Assembly: GCF_003240585.1 (NCBI RefSeq)
Contig: NZ_PCDP01000001.1
Location: forward strand, 372,001-436,000
DNA: 64,000 nt
Reading direction: 5' to 3'
Origin: Arminella tubonensis
GTDB lineage: Bacteria > Pseudomonadota > Alphaproteobacteria > Rhizobiales > Rhizobiaceae
Program-made: the position numbers and the translations under genes
Part shown: piece by piece, positions 61,329-64,000 of the stretch
Layout: the number at the start of each line of letters is the position of its first letter
How positions within the stretch are numbered: the stretch's first letter is position 1
The notes under the pieces: generated by a model
Database searches by the model: none
The model's input: only the letters and a program-made list of their open reading frames with translations
What the model was told of the DNA's origin: nothing

Positions 61329-62738
61329 TCAGTCCTTCTTCGCAGGGAAGACAATGCTGGCCGTCAGACCACGCGAATCGGTGCTCTCCGCGTCCGTGTC
61401 GGAAAGCTCCAGCCGTCCGCCATGCAGCTCCATCACCGCCTCGACCAGCGACAGGCCGAGGCCCGTACCGGGTTTGGAGCGGCTCTCGTCCATGCGGTAG
61501 AAGCGTTTGACTACATCCTCGCGCTTCTGGACAGGAATGCCCGGGCCGTGGTCAGCGATACAGAGGTGGACGCCATCTGGACGTTGCAGAAGCCGAAGTG
61601 TCACCTCCGGCTTGCCGGCGCCTCCCGGCGCATATTTGACGGCGTTGTCGATCAGATTGAAGATCGCCTGGCCGATCAGTTCGCGGTTGCCCTGGACCTC
61701 GATGCCGGGTTCGATATCCGTCGTCAGTGCCAGACCGGCCTCCTCGGCGACAGGTTCGTAGAGCTCGGCCGTATCAGCGACGATTGCCGAGATATCGACC
61801 GGCGTCATCTCGGCTGCGACGGAGCCCGCCTCAACGCGTGAAATCATCAGCAGGGCATTGAACGTGCGGATCAACTGGTCGGACTCGCCGATGATCCCTT
61901 CGAGCGCAACGCGGCGACCTTCACCGTCGGCGCTGTCGAGCGCATCGGCCGCCTTGTTGCGAAGGCGGGTCAGCGGTGTCTTCAGGTCGTGGGCGATGTT
62001 GTCGGAGACCTGGCGAAGCCCCTCGTTCAGCTTCTCGATGCGTTCAAGCATGGTATTCAGCGAATCCGACATGCGGTCGAATTCGTCGCCGGAGCCGCCG
62101 GATGGCAGGCGCTGGGAAAGGTCGCCAGCCATGATCTTGCGGCTGGCGTCAGTCATACGATCGATACGCTTCAGCGCATTGCGGCCGATGGCGAACCATA
62201 TGACCAGCGCGCCGACGCCCATGATCGCCAAAGCCAGCATCAGCGCCTGGCGGACCAGCACGCGGAACCGCTCCGGCTCCCCAAGGTCGCGGCCGATCAG
62301 GATGCGAAGACCGTTGTCCAGCGTGAAGATGTTGGCGATCGCCAGGTGCCGTTTCTCGGCGCCGGTGTCCGCATAGCGATCGTAGAGAAAGGGAAGCTCC
62401 GTCCAGCCCTCATCGTCGAAGACGCCCGGCTGCACGGAGGCAACGTTGCCGGCGAGGATATCGCCCGATGGACCGGCGATGACATAGAGATTGGCACCCG
62501 GTTGGCGGGCGCGACGCTCCATGGTGCGCAACAAAAGGTTCAGCCCGCCGACTTCGTAGGCGTGCTTGACCTGGTTGACTTCCTGCTGGACCGCATCGCG
62601 GATCTGCCCGGTCAACAACCGTTCCGACATCGCCGTGACATAGAAGACCAGCGTCGCGGCGCAGAGTGCGAACAGAAGAATATAAAGGGCAGAAAGGCGA
62701 ACCGCTGTCGACTTGAAGAGGACGCGGAAGCGACTCAT
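61329..62738 (-). CDS. Sensor histidine kinase
   Basis: A 469-residue membrane kinase. TM1 (LYILLFALCAATLVFYVTAM) and TM2 (ALMLALAIMGVGALVIWFAI) flank a periplasmic domain of about 130 residues; a HAMP domain (about 185-240) precedes SDNIAHDLKTPLTRLRNKAA with His250. The HATPase motifs are FNLIDNAVKYAPGG, DHGPGIPVQKR and GTGLGLSLV. It is coupled to the response regulator by an ATGA overlap and lies upstream of glnE in the same direction. From genome context it is the kinase next to degP in rhizobia; the signal is unknown. Confidence 0.92.
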   Translation of the reverse strand: MSRFRVLFKSTAVRLSALYILLFALCAATLVFYVTAMSERLLTGQIRDAVQQEVNQVKHAYEVGGLNLLLRTMERRARQPGANLYVIAGPSGDILAGNVASVQPGVFDDEGWTELPFLYDRYADTGAEKRHLAIANIFTLDNGLRILIGRDLGEPERFRVLVRQALMLALAIMGVGALVIWFAIGRNALKRIDRMTDASRKIMAGDLSQRLPSGGSGDEFDRMSDSLNTMLERIEKLNEGLRQVSDNIAHDLKTPLTRLRNKAADALDSADGEGRRVALEGIIGESDQLIRTFNALLMISRVEAGSVAAEMTPVDISAIVADTAELYEPVAEEAGLALTTDIEPGIEVQGNRELIGQAIFNLIDNAVKYAPGGAGKPEVTLRLLQRPDGVHLCIADHGPGIPVQKREDVVKRFYRMDESRSKPGTGLGLSLVEAVMELHGGRLELSDTDAESTDSRGLTASIVFPAKKD

Positions 62739-63412
62739 CCCTCGTCCTTGATCATATAGCCGGCACCCCGGATCGTCTTCAGAAGCGGCATATTGAAGTC
62801 TTTCTCGATCTTCGAGCGCAGCCGCGAGACGTGGACGTCGATGACATTGGTCTGCGGATCGAAGTGGTAATCCCAGACGTTTTCGAGCAGCATCGTGCGG
62901 GTAACGACCTGCCCGGCATTCTTCATCAGGTACTCAAGAAGACGGAATTCGCGCGGCTGCAGGACGATCTCCTTGCCCGCACGGCGAACCTCGTGCGAAA
63001 GCCGGTCGAGCTCCAGGTCACCGACGCGATAGAGCACGTCCTGGTCAGGCGTTCCCTTGCGGCGGCCGAGAACCTCGACGCGGGCCAGCAATTCGCTGAA
63101 AGCATATGGCTTCGGCAGGTAGTCGTCGCCGCCGGCACGCAAACCCGTGACCCTGTCGTCCACCTGGCCGAGTGCCGACAGGATGAGAACAGGCGTATGC
63201 ACGCTCTTGCGGCGCAGCTCGCCGATCACCGACAGGCCGTCACGGCGCGGGAGCATGCGATCGATGACTATCACGTCATAGGAGTTCTCGGTGCCCATGA
63301 AGAGACCGCTCTCGCCGTCGCTTGCATGATCGGCAACGATGCCGGCTTCCCGGAACGCCTTCGTCAGATAGGCGGCGGCTTCGAGGTCGTCTTCAATGAT
63401 CAAAATCTTCAT
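62735..63412 (-). CDS. OmpR-type response regulator
   Basis: A 225-residue response regulator. The receiver domain starts MKILIIEDDLEAAAYLTKAF with acidic pair Glu/Asp/Asp at 7-9, phospho-acceptor Asp51 in YDVIVIDRMLPRRDG, Lys in GGDDYLPKPYAFSELLARVE; the winged-helix DNA-binding domain (about 130-225) has QPREFRLLEYLMKNAGQVVT and VDVHVSRLRSKIEKD-type segments. The ATG at MKILIIED was chosen; the frame continues 38 residues upstream without family likeness. It is the partner of the downstream kinase. Confidence 0.94.
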   Translation of the reverse strand: MKILIIEDDLEAAAYLTKAFREAGIVADHASDGESGLFMGTENSYDVIVIDRMLPRRDGLSVIGELRRKSVHTPVLILSALGQVDDRVTGLRAGGDDYLPKPYAFSELLARVEVLGRRKGTPDQDVLYRVGDLELDRLSHEVRRAGKEIVLQPREFRLLEYLMKNAGQVVTRTMLLENVWDYHFDPQTNVIDVHVSRLRSKIEKDFNMPLLKTIRGAGYMIKDEG

Positions 63413-63594
63413 ATGGACGACAATACTCGCCGGTCGCGCCTCTGCACAACCAGAATCGGGCGTATTGGCGGAATCGGGACTGTCGACGGTATCTTGGCTG
63501 CCGGGGGTCATGTTTTCACCCATCATCGATCAAGAAGCGACGAAGCCGTGCAAGCGGTCGGCCTGCACGGCTCCGTTTGTCGTTGGATCGGAAC

Positions 63595-64000
63595 TCAGCC
63601 CTGATTGAGCGGGAGAGCGACGAAGCGGCTTCCGCTGTTGGACTGGATCTGGAAGAGCGCCTTGGTGCGACCATCCTTCTTCGCCTGGGTGATGACCTTG
63701 GCGATGTCAGCCGCGTTGGCCACTTCCTGGTTGTTGACGGAGGTGATCTTCTCGCCTTCCTTCACGCCCTTGTCGGCGGCGTCGCTATCCGGATCGACGC
63801 CGGTGATGGCGACGCCCTTGCCGTCGTCAGACGGACCGACGGTCAGGCCGAGATCGGCAAGCGCCTTTTCGGAGGCCGGCTGCTGAGGCGTTGCCTGCTG
63901 AGGCGCGTTATCGTCGTTCGACGCTTCCTTCTGCTCTGCCGGCAGCGTGCCGAGATCGACCGTGACCGACTGCGGTTTGCCATCGCGCCAGAGCGAGACT
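63595..64000 (-). CDS. DegP/HtrA-type serine protease, C-terminal PDZ part (5' end outside window)
   Basis: About 135 residues of the C-terminus, read on the minus strand. The PDZ domain has GLTVGPSDDGKGVAITGVDP, DSDAADKGVKEGEKITSVNN and ANAADIAKVITQAKKDGRTK, ending in ALFQIQSNSGSRFVALPLNQ-G. A Gln/Pro-rich linker (APQQATPQQPAS) precedes the PDZ. The protease domain and signal peptide are outside the window. HtrA proteases degrade or refold damaged periplasmic proteins. It lies upstream of the response regulator in the same direction. Confidence 0.85.
   Translation of the reverse strand, partial: VSLWRDGKPQSVTVDLGTLPAEQKEASNDDNAPQQATPQQPASEKALADLGLTVGPSDDGKGVAITGVDPDSDAADKGVKEGEKITSVNNQEVANAADIAKVITQAKKDGRTKALFQIQSNSGSRFVALPLNQG

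Noticed and set aside
1-64000. CRISPR array, prophage, insertion sequence or toxin-antitoxin pair
   Set aside because: No regularly spaced repeats, transposase, integrase or recognisable toxin/antitoxin motifs were seen on either strand.

Overview
This is a 64 kb chromosomal stretch from an alphaproteobacterium of the Rhizobium group. The main signs are three RopA-type (Porin_2) porins with near-identical N-termini, a rhizobial inositol cluster in the order oxidoreductase/iolR/iolC-DUF2090/iolD/iolE/iolB, palindromic mosaic repeats of the kind scattered through rhizobial genomes, and the arrangement pepN - PdhS/CbrA-like kinase - glnE - sensor kinase - response regulator - degP at the right end. 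Base composition is GC-rich throughout, except for AT-rich leaders in front of the porins. No plasmid, phage, insertion-sequence, CRISPR or conjugation gene is visible, so the window looks like ordinary core chromosome with a few accessory blocks.

Left part (1-6.8 kb): the end of a lytic transglycosylase, an alpha/beta hydrolase, then three tandem minus-strand porin genes. Each porin has its own terminator and its own promoter-like element about 100-130 bp upstream of its start, with a 16-bp spacer in all three. A tRNA-Ser(GCU) follows. Next (6.8-17.3 kb): an aldolase/FAD-reductase pair, then the myo-inositol catabolic locus. A Gfo/Idh/MocA dehydrogenase diverges from the RpiR-type regulator iolR. 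iolC (a kinase fused to a DUF2090 aldolase-like domain), iolD, iolE and iolB follow. Sites of the form GGAA-N6-TTCC, the motif I remember for rhizobial IolR, sit between iolR and iolC, and a 300-bp composite palindromic repeat separates iolE from iolB. iolG and iolA are not here.

Middle (17.3-34.5 kb): a MATE transporter and small stress or signalling genes (Glyoxalase_8-type protein, two PilZ-like proteins, host-attachment/baeRF protein, DUF2177), a HisC-like aminotransferase, a SEL1 protein, a GST and AMP nucleosidase. Next is an apparent ECF42 sigma-factor operon with two DGPF/YciI proteins and an upstream TGTCGA-N17-CGTC element. A putative polyprenyl-phosphate sugar pathway (GT2 plus GT39, with a divergent LPG-synthase-like membrane protein) follows, then a class III aminotransferase and a diacylglycerol-kinase-like protein.

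Right part (34.5-64 kb): an MFS pump, an HxlR regulator divergent from a zinc-type alcohol dehydrogenase/quinone reductase, and mgtE with a leader that can fold over its ribosome-binding site. Then an Lrp regulator divergent from an EamA transporter, ETF-ubiquinone oxidoreductase, an atypical SDR, an RND efflux adaptor and pump, a YegD-like Hsp70, and a divergent family-4-like uracil-DNA glycosylase. Two unannotated small ORFs, a second MFS protein, aminopeptidase N, a PAS histidine kinase, glnE, a two-component pair and the C-terminus of a DegP protease complete the window.

The most unusual points are the mgtE leader structure, the ECF42 promoter/operon, the paired IolR-like operators, the degenerate SDR and UDG active sites, a shared ATGCTGCACTGCA-type palindrome in three intergenic regions, and three small ORFs of 50-63 codons. 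All functional statements rest on reading the sequence and on memory of the families; nothing was searched or computed.
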